The notes under the pieces: model-generated
What the model was told of the DNA's origin: nothing
Seen by the model: only the letters and a program-made list of their open reading frames with translations
Databases searched by the model: none
Made by a program: the position numbers and the translations under genes
Assembly: GCF_001682855.1 (NCBI RefSeq)
Contig: NZ_MAQW01000012.1
Span: 496,001-560,000, forward strand
Length of the DNA: 64,000 bases
Origin: Bacillus sp. FJAT-27264
GTDB taxonomy: Bacteria; Bacillota; Bacilli; Paenibacillales; Paenibacillaceae
Direction: 5' to 3'
In this document: one piece after another, positions 1-9,159 of the stretch
Position numbering within the stretch: position 1 is the stretch's first letter
Layout: every line of letters starts with the position of its first letter

Positions 1-557
1 CTCGAAGAAACCGCCATATCCAACACTTCAGACGTAAGCTTCAGGTTGCCTTGCAAATGCCCTTTTACCAGAAATACAAACGTCCCCCAATGCATCTGAA
101 CCATCAACCGGGCATCGCTCTGCTTGAAGATTTGTTGCTCCATTGCATCGGCATACATCACAGCCAATGGGCCGCACCAGTTCTTCTCATAAGCAAACCT
201 CTTAGATTCATCATAAATGTACGACGACAGCGAATACTGCTCCATGAACTGAAACGCCTCGGGATTGTCGACACTAGACTGGACAACCCTCTGCCAAGTT
301 CTTTGGAAACGTTCGAAAAGATCCGCGCTGTCATTGAAGCCTTGAAGCACATATTCCGTCTGGTACTCCACGATACTGGTGTACAGCTCGTTAATAATCT
401 CTTCTTTTCCCGAAAAGCTGTTGTAAATGCTGCCCATCGATACTCCGGATTCACTGGAGATCAAGGACATGGAGGTCGCCTGAAGATCATGCTTACTGAG
501 AAGCCTGAGTGTTGTTTCCAGTACAGCTTTTTTAGATTTCTTATATTTTTCAAACAT
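1..557 (-). CDS. TetR/AcrR family transcriptional regulator (C-terminus cut by window edge)
   Basis: A dimeric repressor of the TetR family, encoded on the minus strand and running off the left edge, so 185 codons are visible and the stop is missing. The N-terminus (MFEKYKKSKKAVLETT) leads into a helix-turn-helix at about residues 25-50 whose recognition region reads SSESGVSMGSIYNSFSGKEE, the usual TetR pattern. The rest is a helical ligand-binding domain with no recognisable specificity. The ATG at 557 has a GGGGGA-like ribosome-binding stretch upstream; the ATG at 564 is in another frame and stops after four codons. A perfect 14-bp palindrome lies 47 bp upstream and is the obvious operator candidate. 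It is divergent from the barnase/barstar pair. Confidence 0.85.
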   Translation of the reverse strand, partial: MFEKYKKSKKAVLETTLRLLSKHDLQATSMSLISSESGVSMGSIYNSFSGKEEIINELYTSIVEYQTEYVLQGFNDSADLFERFQRTWQRVVQSSVDNPEAFQFMEQYSLSSYIYDESKRFAYEKNWCGPLAVMYADAMEQQIFKQSDARLMVQMHWGTFVFLVKGHLQGNLKLTSEVLDMAVSS

Positions 558-603
558 ACCGCATATATCCCCCATTGAAAATTAAACAGTCATCATCTTG
601 AAC

Positions 604-617
604 AGAATGATCATTCT
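604..617. promoter_or_regulatory. Perfect 14-bp palindrome, candidate TetR operator
   Basis: AGAATGATCATTCT is fully self-complementary. It sits between the divergent TetR gene (start 557) and the barnase gene (start 768). Size and position fit a TetR autoregulatory operator. That it also controls the barnase gene, 150 bp away, is inference. Confidence 0.5.
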
Positions 618-767
618 AATTTTAACTTTTCAATATCGGGATGTCAACGGGAGTCCTGCTGGAGATAACAACATCACCTTCCGAACCAACAGCGTATACC
701 GCACTTTTTAATTCCTGATGAATTTGGTACACTTGGACAAAAAGATGAATAGAAGTGAGGTAACACC

Positions 768-1343
768 ATGTTTGAAGGATTAATGCAACAACTGAGCCGC
801 TGGTCACGTTCCTGGCTCGCCGCGATGGCGGTTATTCTAGTCATTGCACTGACCGGCTGCGGAGAGATCAGCAACAACAACTCTTCAGCAGTCCATGAAC
901 CAAGTCCAACGTCATCCAGTCAAGCGGTAGCGCCCAAATCCACCCTTGCCCCGAAAGAGTCCAATACTTCCAAGGCACCGGACAAGTCCCAGGCTCCGCT
1001 TACCGGCTTCAAGGAGGTTTCGGATTATATCCGGCAGCATCATGCTCTTCCGGATAATTTTATTACAAAGAAGGAAGCCGAAGGGCTCGGCTGGGTAGCT
1101 GCCAAAGGGAATCTGAATCAAATAGCGCCTGGTAAAAGCATCGGCGGGGACCGTTTTGGCAACCGGGAAGGACTCTTGCCCAAAGCGAAAAACCGGATTT
1201 GGTACGAAGCAGACATTAACTATAAGAAGGGTTCACGCGGAGCAGATCGTATTCTCTACTCCAATGACGGATTGATCTACATGACTTCCGATCATTATAA
1301 GTCGTTTACGGATATTACCAAGGAAGGCAGTGTCCCCGAATGA
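768..1343 (+). CDS. Barnase-family ribonuclease, predicted lipoprotein
   Basis: An extracytoplasmic guanyl-preferring ribonuclease of the barnase/RNase N1 family, 191 residues. The catalytic domain (about 80-182) matches barnase closely. By alignment with the known enzyme the key residues are Lys101 (barnase Lys27), Glu147 (general base Glu73), Arg157 (Arg83), Arg161 (Arg87) and His176 (general acid His102). The front end differs from secreted barnase: a hydrophobic segment at 16-30 ends in the lipobox LTGC with Cys31, and a Ser/Pro/Thr-rich linker (about 37-78) separates it from the domain. This predicts a membrane-tethered RNase on a flexible stalk. The ATG is preceded by GTGAGGT. The stop overlaps the barstar start (ATGA). 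Confidence 0.92.
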   Translation: MFEGLMQQLSRWSRSWLAAMAVILVIALTGCGEISNNNSSAVHEPSPTSSSQAVAPKSTLAPKESNTSKAPDKSQAPLTGFKEVSDYIRQHHALPDNFITKKEAEGLGWVAAKGNLNQIAPGKSIGGDRFGNREGLLPKAKNRIWYEADINYKKGSRGADRILYSNDGLIYMTSDHYKSFTDITKEGSVPE

Positions 1344-1612
1344 GTAACGTTATGGAACTACGACAGTCTGAGGGAGACCCTTACGAGAACATACATGAAT
1401 GGCTACAGCAAAGTCTTGAGCTGCCTGAGTGGTACGGTCGTAATTTAGATGCGTTGTGGGATTGTGTCACCGGACATCTCCCCTTCCCCCTGAAGATCAT
1501 ATGGATTGCAGATTCCGAGCACGGTGAACGTTATTCCGCGGTGATTGAGGTTTTCGAGGATGCTGCCGATCAATATGATGAGATAAGCTTCGACTATGTG
1601 ACTGAAGAGTAA
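1340..1612 (+). CDS. Barstar-family ribonuclease inhibitor
   Basis: The cytoplasmic inhibitor that protects the cell from the RNase encoded just upstream; 90 residues, as usual for barstar. The barnase-contacting helix is recognisable as LPEWYGRNLDALWDC (about 28-42), with Asp37, Trp40 and Asp41 corresponding to barstar Asp35, Trp38 and Asp39, which plug the RNase active site. The 4-bp ATGA overlap with the barnase gene implies translational coupling, so immunity is made together with the toxin. A terminator hairpin follows. The C-terminal acidic strand is present (ISFDYVTEE). Confidence 0.93.
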   Translation: MSNVMELRQSEGDPYENIHEWLQQSLELPEWYGRNLDALWDCVTGHLPFPLKIIWIADSEHGERYSAVIEVFEDAADQYDEISFDYVTEE

Positions 1613-1636
1613 GAATGTCTCTATGCAAAAATAAAC

Positions 1637-1680
1637 AATCCACCGCTTGATGAGATTCCTCATTTGACGGTGGATTCTTT
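1637..1680. terminator. Bidirectional Rho-independent terminator
   Basis: AATCCACCG (1637-1645) pairs with CGGTGGATT (1668-1676). A T run follows on the + strand and an A-rich stretch precedes it, so it can end both the barstar transcript and the converging GNAT transcript. Confidence 0.75.
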
Positions 1681-1710
1681 TATATACAATACCCTCAAGC
1701 TATCTACAGT

Positions 1711-2154
1711 CTATCGACTGTCCGCCATAAATCGTAATTCACGTATAACCTCACCTTCGTTACGGCTTATTTCTGCAAAACCCAGTGAGACATACATCCT
1801 AGAGGCTACCTCATTCTCAGCGCGATGACCCAGAATTATTTTGTCACAAGCGTGCTTTTCTTGGATCGTTCGTAGAAGCGCTCTCATACCTGCTGTTCCC
1901 AACCCCCGGTGTTGAAACTTATGATGGATCATATAGGCTATAATCCAATAAGCTCCATCCTCGGGATCGACAGCATAGACTGCCAACCCCACTAATTGTG
2001 CGTCAGAGTAAATAGCCAGCGGTGTAAAGCCACAATAAGCTGATTCTGCGAGCCAATAGACCGCGGGTACTGGAAACACTTCCTTCTGTTCTGCTGTTAC
2101 CTCAAGCTGGGTGCAGGCATACCAATTACTATGATTGATTGGACTGAGTTGCAC
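1711..2154 (-). CDS. GNAT family N-acetyltransferase
   Basis: Acetyl-CoA-dependent N-acetyltransferase, 147 residues. The acetyl-CoA pyrophosphate loop is visible as HHKFQHRGLGTAGMRALL (Q/RxxGxG/A motif, about residues 77-95), and the C-terminal NEVASRMYVSLGFAEI has the typical NxxAxxxYxxLGF motif. The overall shape resembles the small polyamine/BltD-like group, but the substrate cannot be read from sequence. It starts with GTG at 2154, 41 bp after the stop of the broken phosphotransferase, with no strong Shine-Dalgarno sequence, so the exact start is uncertain. Confidence 0.85.
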   Translation of the reverse strand: MQLSPINHSNWYACTQLEVTAEQKEVFPVPAVYWLAESAYCGFTPLAIYSDAQLVGLAVYAVDPEDGAYWIIAYMIHHKFQHRGLGTAGMRALLRTIQEKHACDKIILGHRAENEVASRMYVSLGFAEISRNEGEVIRELRFMADSR

Positions 2155-2195
2155 TCCACTGTATAATCGGTCACGCAGCCCATGGCGCGCGCTCT

Positions 2196-3037
2196 CTAGC
2201 TTCTGAAGAGCGGAAACGATTGTATAAAAGATTCCTCTAACGGCTTAATGCAGCGATAGCCAGTTAGAAAATGCTCTATTTTCCGCTGACTATCATCATC
2301 TTCTTCATCCAGCAGATCTGAAATGGCCGATACAATATCCATTGCGTACCAGTGCACCATTGCATCATCAAAGTCGATGACACAGTACCGTGATTTCTCG
2401 GCCTCGTAGAAGATATTATCCGTCTCAAAGTCATAATGGATTAATCCCATATGTTCTGCATCGGTTGGAAGCTCCGAGAGCTGACGGCGCAAATATTCAA
2501 GCTCTTGAAGGGCTGCCTGTTCCCCGGGATCACGTTCTAACACAGCGGAGACAAATGTCAGTGCATCGTCCCAGCTTCTCCGGGATACCTCTTTAGAAGA
2601 ATAGGATTGCGATAAAATATGCAAAGTAGCTAGCGACCTCCCCCACTCTTCGACCTGCTGATTCGTCATTTGCTCAAGCGGGAGATGGATTCCGCTCGCT
2701 TGTTCAAACACAACGCCGAAGTAGCTACCCTCACCAGTTACCTTTATCGTTTCGATATAGTGTCCGTTGACAGAAAGGATTGGAGCAACCGTCGAGTAAT
2801 CTTCAGATCTTAGGTAATTCATAAAATCAAGCTCAGCTTGAATATTATCGATATTGTTGTCCTCTTCATGACGAAACGAAGAAAATACGATACAGCGTTT
2901 CTTTTAAACTCATAGATAAAATTGCTGCTTGCTCTCCAGAACTTCAACGTATCCGTATCATGTTCCCAGCGCTGAATCAATTGTTTAGCCACGGAATCAT
3001 CTGCTATTCCCCGGACCATATTTTTTAGCAACATCAT
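2196..3037 (-). pseudogene. APH-fold phosphotransferase, interrupted by a frameshift
   Basis: A small-molecule kinase of the aminoglycoside/choline phosphotransferase fold, split over two frames. The first part (3037 down to about 2874) encodes the N-terminal lobe ending YFLRF. The second part contains the kinase core: IHYDFETDNIFY (HxDxxxxN catalytic loop) and CVIDFDDA (metal-binding Asp). One extra base in the AAA run at 2874-2876 would join them as ...YFLRF-RHEEDNN..., restoring about 280 residues, the usual family length. An isolated gene start at 2822 (MNYLRSEDY) would lack the nucleotide-binding lobe. Either a recent inactivating single-base deletion or a sequence error. The ATG at 3037 has GGGAGG ten bases upstream. 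Confidence 0.8.
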
Positions 3038-3255
3038 TTAATATCTGCCTCCCGTCGCCTAACGAGAGGTTCTTATTTCACCAATAACAACCTCTCACAG
3101 GTTCTTTTGTTGGATTCATTGTTTTCAAAACACCATCACTCCTTCTAGTTCTAGTAGGGATTCATGAAAAACATATGTATTGCTTCCCCCATGTAATATT
3201 CTGGAACATGCCCCATTTGTTATCAAGGTATAGTATAAATAAATGTATTCTATAC

Positions 3256-3288
3256 AAAAAAGGATTCGTGCGGACACGAACCCTTTTG
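3256..3288 (-). terminator. Terminator downstream of the alpha/beta hydrolase gene
   Basis: AGGATTCGTG and CACGAACCCT form a stem around a CGGA loop, flanked by A and T runs. On the minus strand the T run follows the hairpin. Confidence 0.75.
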
Positions 3289-3315
3289 ACAAGATGAATA
3301 TTCTATTCATTCTGC

Positions 3316-4296
3316 TTATTTCGCTTGTTCCATGAATTCCTTAAAGCCCTCGGCGATTTCCTTAGATTTCGTATGGTGCAAGTAATGACTTCCAGGCAAT
3401 GGAACTACTTTTCCATGTACAGAGTCTTTGATTTGGTCTTCATGCAGCTGTTGCCAGCCTTGGTTAGCGGTATTATTCGCATCGATAAAGAAGATTAGGG
3501 GCAGCTCTTTAGGGAATGTTAAACCCTTAGCTCCTTCAAAGTTAGAAGCGATATGCTGCATTTCGTCTAAGTTAGTGGAATTATTCGAGTTTTTATTCGA
3601 AATCAATCTCATTTGTTCTTTGGTTTGCTCATCATATGCTAATCCAGTATATGGATCACTGCCTACTTTCTTGATCAATCTTACCAGACCTGCTTTTTCA
3701 AGAAATGCGAACCCTTTAATTGGCAATTTAGCATCCATTCCAGCTTGTGTTGGAACACTGGTATCGACCCCGACAAATCCAGTTACTTCGTTTGGATATT
3801 TGTTCACATAAGCTATCCCGTAAATACCTGCAATAGAATGGCCTCCTAGTACATAGCGGTCAATATTAAGCTGCTGCAACGCTTCATGAACTTCGCTAAT
3901 AATGTTCTCGGTGGTCCGCTCTTTTTTAGTTCCATCACTTAATCCATAACCGAAAGGCTCAACCGCTACAACTCTGTAATGTGAGGATAGCTCATCGATC
4001 AGCAGCTTGAAATCAAGCGCTGGCGATGCTGTTCCGTAACCCGGCAGCAGTACAACTGTTTCCTCGCCATCTCCTTGAATCATTACATTCATCTTTTTCC
4101 CGTCTACAGGTACTAACTGACCATAGGATTGTATTTTTGCAGCCTCCGACTTTGTACTAATAACGTTAACTGTAGATGTAACAACTAGAAAAAGCACAAT
4201 TGCTACTGCTATAACGCCTACTGTTTTAAGAAAAATATGGAGCGCTTTTTTCATTTTCGGGCCCATCTTCATTTTCATCTTCTCCCCTTGTTTCAC
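3316..4296 (-). CDS. Membrane-anchored alpha/beta-fold hydrolase
   Basis: Alpha/beta hydrolase of 326 residues with a short Lys-rich cytoplasmic N-terminus and one membrane segment (about 25-45), so the enzyme domain should lie outside the membrane. The nucleophile elbow is GGHSIAG with Ser154; the catalytic His is probably His304 in PGSHYLHH; an acid is likely in IFFIDANN (about 270). LLPGYGTASP supplies the oxyanion-hole region. Substrate unknown. The start is GTG at 4296 with AGGAG eight bases upstream. An ATG at 4278, close behind AAGGGGAG, is an alternative start. It lies downstream of and parallel to a two-component system but is separated from it by a terminator. Confidence 0.82.
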   Translation of the reverse strand: MKQGEKMKMKMGPKMKKALHIFLKTVGVIAVAIVLFLVVTSTVNVISTKSEAAKIQSYGQLVPVDGKKMNVMIQGDGEETVVLLPGYGTASPALDFKLLIDELSSHYRVVAVEPFGYGLSDGTKKERTTENIISEVHEALQQLNIDRYVLGGHSIAGIYGIAYVNKYPNEVTGFVGVDTSVPTQAGMDAKLPIKGFAFLEKAGLVRLIKKVGSDPYTGLAYDEQTKEQMRLISNKNSNNSTNLDEMQHIASNFEGAKGLTFPKELPLIFFIDANNTANQGWQQLHEDQIKDSVHGKVVPLPGSHYLHHTKSKEIAEGFKEFMEQAK

Positions 4297-4410
4297 TGTA
4301 TTTTCTCCTGTCCTACACTGTGTATTGGGTGCTCGTCCAACCCTTAAGAACAGCTTATATGACGAAAATGTACTCCCCGTGACGACATTATGAACGGAGC
4401 ATGAACAAAC

Positions 4411-4464
4411 AAAAAAATGCTACAGCGTCATCTGCAAGCAAGCTTGCACATAATGCCGTAGCAT
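4411..4464 (-). terminator. Terminator of the two-component operon
   Basis: TGCTAC (4418-4423) pairs with GTAGCA (4458-4463), extended by partial pairing inside. Reading the minus strand, seven T residues follow the stem. Confidence 0.65.
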
Positions 4465-4522
4465 GAGGGATCTAGAGAGCACCTATTGTAGAATATACGT
4501 TGGTTTCCCCCTATAAGTCTGA

Positions 4523-5890
4523 CTAATCTTCTGAGGTTGCGATTGGCAAGGTAACAATGAAGGTCGTTCCTTGACCAGGTTCGCTTTCTACCCGGATGTC
4601 GCCTTGATGAAGGGTTACGATCTGCTTAACGATGGCAAGCCCCATGCCGCTACCGTCATACTTACGGCTATGCGAACGATCGGCCTTGAAAAAACGCTCG
4701 AATATACGCTGCTGATCCTCCAGTGGAATTCCAATACCATGGTCTGATATTCGGACGGTTACGTTATGGCTATCTGTTTGAATGCTGACATGAATAACAC
4801 CGTTATCCTCGGAGAATTTGATGCCGTTACCGAGTATGTTCGTCCATACCTGATTTAACAGGTCATAGTCCGCCGACAGGTTCACTACCTTCAATTGAAG
4901 ATCGAAAGTGATGTTGCGGGCCGACCATTGGGGCTGGATCGCCACAATAACCCGTCTGATCTGTTCATCCAGGCTGAACGTGGACAGCCGCAGTTGCTGT
5001 GACTGTGATTCAAGCACACTCAGCTTTAGCAGGCTATCGCTCATTTTGGACATTCGGGCAGCCTCAGCGATGATAATATCAAGATACCGGCGTCGCTCGT
5101 GCTCTGGGATGTCAACTTGCTTGAGTGCAATAGCATAGCCGGATATCGAGGTGAGCGGCGATTGTACCTCGTGTGAGACGTTCGTTACGAACTCCCTGCG
5201 CATCTGCTCAAGTTGCTGTAGATCATGCATCATATCTTCAAAGCTGCGAGCCAAGGTACCCAACTCATCTGTCTGCTTAATTTTCAGCTTCACGTTGAAA
5301 TCTCCGGTTGCTACACGCCTGGTCGCTTTTGTCAGCTTCTTGATTGGTCTGACCAGGAACATGGCAGCAACCAGAATCAGTAGGCTACCTGCGATCAAAG
5401 CATAGGTCAACAAATTCAATATCAGCTTTCTGTTAAAAGAAATAGAAGGGGGAGTGAGCATCTCCACAAACATCGCTTTCGTTCCTATTTCCGTTTGCAA
5501 TGGCATTCCCAATAGATTAGTAGTAGAACCAAAAAAAGTAAGTTGCACTTCTTCTCCGTTAAGCACTTTTTTCACTTGTTCCCTTGTCACATGGACAGGA
5601 TTGTGTCCTTCTCGCGCCCCGTAAGACTTGAACTGTCCTGCTTCATCGTAAATTCGAATATGATAGGAATTGAGCTGCTTCATTCCACTTACAAAAAGGT
5701 CGGCTTCATGTAACGGAAATGTATTGTAGAGTCGAACGATATCTTGCGCAAAGTTACGCAAGGGGATCTGCGCGTTTTCGTTCACTTCACCTTTAAATAC
5801 CCAGGTTGCCACCAACAAAGCAATGAGTGAGCCTCCGACCACAGAGACTAGAAATGTCAGGACAACTCTTGTATAGATGGATCTGATCAT
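4523..5890 (-). CDS. Sensor histidine kinase (OmpR-system partner)
   Basis: A membrane histidine kinase of 455 residues. TM1 is at about 9-31, an extracytoplasmic sensor at 32-155, TM2 at 157-180, HAMP at 181-232, then the H-box FVTNVSHEVQSPLTSISGY with phospho-acceptor His240. The ATPase domain has an N-box (NQVWTNILGNGIKFS), a G1 box (DHGIGIP) and a G2 box (GSGMGLAIVKQ). It shares an ATGA overlap with the response regulator upstream, so the two are co-translated. Signal not identifiable. Its nearest downstream gene, the hydrolase, is a possible target, but only by position. Confidence 0.93.
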   Translation of the reverse strand: MIRSIYTRVVLTFLVSVVGGSLIALLVATWVFKGEVNENAQIPLRNFAQDIVRLYNTFPLHEADLFVSGMKQLNSYHIRIYDEAGQFKSYGAREGHNPVHVTREQVKKVLNGEEVQLTFFGSTTNLLGMPLQTEIGTKAMFVEMLTPPSISFNRKLILNLLTYALIAGSLLILVAAMFLVRPIKKLTKATRRVATGDFNVKLKIKQTDELGTLARSFEDMMHDLQQLEQMRREFVTNVSHEVQSPLTSISGYAIALKQVDIPEHERRRYLDIIIAEAARMSKMSDSLLKLSVLESQSQQLRLSTFSLDEQIRRVIVAIQPQWSARNITFDLQLKVVNLSADYDLLNQVWTNILGNGIKFSEDNGVIHVSIQTDSHNVTVRISDHGIGIPLEDQQRIFERFFKADRSHSRKYDGSGMGLAIVKQIVTLHQGDIRVESEPGQGTTFIVTLPIATSED

Positions 5891-6561
5891 TCATACACCT
5901 CAAGGCGATAGCCAAGACCCCGCACTGTCTCGATTCGAAACTCATGCGTATTCGCAAACCGTTCACGCAGGCGTTTGATATGTACATCTATCGTTCGATC
6001 ATCGCCAGTGTAATCGAGACCCCAGATTTGATCGATCAACTGTTCGCGCGTATACACTTGTCCGGGTGTTCCAGCCAGCTTATACAGCAATTCGAACTCC
6101 TTGAGCGGCAACGCAAGCGTCTCCGACCCTTTCATTACCTTATAAGTCTGCCGGTCAAGGGTGACTTCGCCGAACTGGATCGTCTGTGTGGAACCAATCC
6201 GGTATCGTTTCAGCAATGACCTGACGCGAACCGTGAGCTCTAGCGGATCGAAGGGTTTTGTCAAATAATCATCCGTACCAAGCTCGAAGCCTTTCACTTT
6301 CTCCCATGTTTCACCACGTGCAGTTAGCATAAGTAACGGAAGGTCAGGATTGGCTCTACGAAGCTCCTTGCATAACGCCCAACCATCCATAATCGGCATC
6401 ATAATATCTAGCACGACAAGATCGATAGGCATTGAAGCATAGACACTCAGTGCCTCCTTACCGTCCGCCGCTTCGGCTGTTTCAAATCCGTCATTACGAA
6501 GAAATAAACAGACAAGTTCGCGAATGTTCGCATCATCGTCAGCAACCAGTATAGTAGGCAT
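5887..6561 (-). CDS. OmpR/PhoB-family response regulator
   Basis: A 224-residue regulator with a receiver domain at 1-115 (acidic pocket DDD at 8-10, phospho-acceptor Asp52 in LVVLDIMMP, switch Thr in LLMLTARG, Lys in YLTKPFDPLE). A winged helix-turn-helix DNA-binding domain occupies about 128-222 (RTIDVHIKRLRERF recognition helix). It is the first gene of a two-gene operon with the histidine kinase, which overlaps its stop by four bases. GAGGGA lies upstream of the ATG. Confidence 0.95.
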   Translation of the reverse strand: MPTILVADDDANIRELVCLFLRNDGFETAEAADGKEALSVYASMPIDLVVLDIMMPIMDGWALCKELRRANPDLPLLMLTARGETWEKVKGFELGTDDYLTKPFDPLELTVRVRSLLKRYRIGSTQTIQFGEVTLDRQTYKVMKGSETLALPLKEFELLYKLAGTPGQVYTREQLIDQIWGLDYTGDDRTIDVHIKRLRERFANTHEFRIETVRGLGYRLEVYE

Positions 6562-6644
6562 TCGTTCCCTCTTTTCTTGTTGTCCATCCTAACCACTATA
6601 CTATAAATCAGTTGCCATTGCCTAAATTACAATCCCTGCATCAT

Positions 6645-8870
6645 CTAATTTCTTCTGATTTCCTTTAACCTGAACTGCCCAATGAGTTGTTGCAAAAATT
6701 CACCGATAACCTCTACATATTGAGCGCTTTGCTGTACATGTACATAATCGTTCCTAAGCGCTGCCAGCTTCTGTTCAACCTCGGCGGAAATATTCCGGTT
6801 ATCCATGCTGACGGCTGTGATCTCCTCCATCAGTCGCACTACCCGTTCAACGACCTCGGATTTGGTAGCCTCCCGATCATTAGCCTGAATCAGCAGTTCG
6901 GTTGCTGCTGCAACCCTGACACTGCCCTCTTCCACCACCTGTGTAACCTCTGCCATAGATTGCTGCGCACGCTCAGAACCGGCATAGATTTGACCGATGG
7001 TCCCCTGGATCTCCGCTACAGATTGACCGGTTGTCTCCGCCAATTTACGAATTTCCGAAGCCACAACTGCAAACCCTCTTCCATGCTCCCCTACTCTTGC
7101 CGCTTCGATCGAAGCATTCAAGGCGAGCAGATTCGTCTGTGAAGAGATTCTCTCAATAATCTGCAGAACATCCTCAATACTGCGCGTTGTGCCTACGAAA
7201 GAGTCCATGGTCTCATGCGTCGCCGATACCTGCTGGGTGATGTTAGCCATCTTATCTCCAATGTTCTCCACCTCTTGGCGAGCTACTCGGATCTGATCCG
7301 CAGCCTGTTGTTCAAGCTCCTGCAGGGTTACGCGCATGTCTCCAACGGCATCGCTTACAGCATCAAGATCCTGTAATTGACGAAGGATGCTTTCCACCAT
7401 GATTTCAATTCGCTCATTCACACGTTCCGTTGATTGTTCTGTCTCCGAAGTTGAAGTGCTCAGCTGCCGCTGGCTCACCATCACATCATCTGCCGCATGC
7501 TTGACCTTCACCAGAATTCCTTCCTGCGAGTCAATCATACTGTTAATCCATTTGGCTGTATCCAACAGCTCGTCTCTCCCGAAATCCTCAAGTGGGATTC
7601 TTTGCGTTAGATCACTGCTGCCTTCAGTGCTACGCCGTATGAAGCGATTAAGCTGTCGTATACGTCCCGTTTCCGGAAGAAGGCTTCTGCGGAGAATAAT
7701 CTGCCAGCTAATCAGCCCATATACCAGCACTGCTGCACCAATGATTAAAGCACTCCCCACCGCGCCGACTTCAGTACTCCCTGTCAAAAATCCAGCAATC
7801 ACTGCAACCAGAACAGTCATCCCGAGCAGCAGAGGCAGCATCGTCTTGGTGACATTCCAGCCAAGACTGCGGGTACGATAGACCTCCTCAAAGTCAGCCT
7901 CGCACATCATCCCCCATATATCGGGGCAATGGGGAAGCTGTAGCGTTACCCCTTTTCCAATGACAGGAATGTGCCGGTAATCCGAATATCCGGGAAAAGA
8001 AACAAATAAATTGCTGCCGCTGTCAATCGTATTCGCCACACCGGGATGAAGCTCGCCTGAAGCAGGATCGGTGAACACCAGCTCCAATTCCGTATGCTTG
8101 TCCACCTTGACCGTACCCCACCGAGTCGTCACGCCATCTTTCAGATTCTCGCCATGTGTGAACGTGCGGTCCTCAAATCTGCTGCGGGATAACGCAGTAC
8201 CTGGTTTAATCTCACTTTGCAGGCGCGGCCCGGCCATAAAAAGATAATGGTCGCCAGAATCAGGATAGATATGTCCCGACTCCCGCTGAATCAGATCCCC
8301 AATCACATCATTAGGCACGCGTCCACACAAGAAACCTTCGATTTGCCCCTGTCTTTCAATTGGTAAAATAAATAATAAGGTCATCTCATCAAAAAAGGAT
8401 GAGGTGCTTGGTCCCGCTTGCAGGGTAACTGGATCAGCATACGGCCCGAATAAGCATTTTTGTCCCTCCGCACCCTCGGAGGCATATTGCAATCCCTTGC
8501 GAATAACACTCTCTTCTGCATACTGCATTCCACGATGTGCGGGAAAGGTGGTCGAGATTACCACACCCTCTTTGCTCAGTACAAAAATCTCCGAAAAGTC
8601 TGCGGCTCTGCCACGTGTAGCAACAAATAAGGATTCCCATGTCGAATAGTCATGCCCTTCAGGAAAACGAGACTCTCCTTGAAGCATCCGTAACTGCTCA
8701 TGCAACCGGCTTAAGTAACCCCAATACAATTCAGCCCAATTATGTAATATCTCTTTCCTTGTTTCTGCAATTCCTTCAAAAATATCGGCAATATCAGACT
8801 CCAAGTTCCGGTTCAGCCGATTTGACCACCATAGCGGTAAACCTGTTTTCCATCCCAGCCAACTAAACAT
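6645..8870 (-). CDS. Methyl-accepting chemotaxis protein with an apparently cytoplasmic N-terminal sensor
   Basis: Chemoreceptor of 741 residues, which would signal to CheA/CheW. The start is ATG 8870, chosen because GGAGGAGG lies at the right distance; a longer frame begins at 8918. The C-terminal signalling hairpin is clear ([20 protein letters not shown], then [16 protein letters not shown]). Only two hydrophobic segments are seen, adjacent at about 344-364 and 368-394, followed by a HAMP-like region. The roughly 340-residue N-terminal part (Cache-like, with [14 protein letters not shown] and [14 protein letters not shown]) has no membrane helix in front of it. The sensor should therefore be inside the cell, unlike the usual TM-Cache-TM order. 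No other chemotaxis genes lie nearby. Confidence 0.9.
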   Translation of the reverse strand: MFSWLGWKTGLPLWWSNRLNRNLESDIADIFEGIAETRKEILHNWAELYWGYLSRLHEQLRMLQGESRFPEGHDYSTWESLFVATRGRAADFSEIFVLSKEGVVISTTFPAHRGMQYAEESVIRKGLQYASEGAEGQKCLFGPYADPVTLQAGPSTSSFFDEMTLLFILPIERQGQIEGFLCGRVPNDVIGDLIQRESGHIYPDSGDHYLFMAGPRLQSEIKPGTALSRSRFEDRTFTHGENLKDGVTTRWGTVKVDKHTELELVFTDPASGELHPGVANTIDSGSNLFVSFPGYSDYRHIPVIGKGVTLQLPHCPDIWGMMCEADFEEVYRTRSLGWNVTKTMLPLLLGMTVLVAVIAGFLTGSTEVGAVGSALIIGAAVLVYGLISWQIILRRSLLPETGRIRQLNRFIRRSTEGSSDLTQRIPLEDFGRDELLDTAKWINSMIDSQEGILVKVKHAADDVMVSQRQLSTSTSETEQSTERVNERIEIMVESILRQLQDLDAVSDAVGDMRVTLQELEQQAADQIRVARQEVENIGDKMANITQQVSATHETMDSFVGTTRSIEDVLQIIERISSQTNLLALNASIEAARVGEHGRGFAVVASEIRKLAETTGQSVAEIQGTIGQIYAGSERAQQSMAEVTQVVEEGSVRVAAATELLIQANDREATKSEVVERVVRLMEEITAVSMDNRNISAEVEQKLAALRNDYVHVQQSAQYVEVIGEFLQQLIGQFRLKEIRRN

Positions 8871-9063
8871 GACATCCCCTCCTCCAAAATCACCGCTCCC
8901 GATGTGAGTTTTCATCACTTTAAATCTCTATTTCTTTGTAAAATAAAGAATGAGGAAGCTTAAATCGTCCGCTTTAATGAATTAATGCGTTCGTGTAGTC
9001 AATAGTAACATAATGACGTAATAATTCATACGTGAATTTTGTATATTTTTAACTATATAAATA

Positions 9064-9098
9064 AAAAAGAGACACACTGCAGTATTCGCAATGTGTCC
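9064..9098 (-). terminator. Terminator downstream of the CueP-like gene
   Basis: GACACA (9071-9076) pairs with TGTGTC (9092-9097), with further partial pairing. On the minus strand the stem is followed by CTCTTTTTTATTT. Confidence 0.7.
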
Positions 9099-9159
9099 TG
9101 AACAAGATATTAACTGATAAAACGGAGCTAAGTTCATGTCGCTTTCAAATTGATCGCCT

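Noticed and set aside
51..578. 175-codon frame on the + strand
   Set aside because: Antisense to the clear TetR gene, with atypical composition and no ribosome-binding site.
3125..3310. 61-codon minus-strand frame
   Set aside because: Covers a terminator, AT-rich, no ribosome-binding site.
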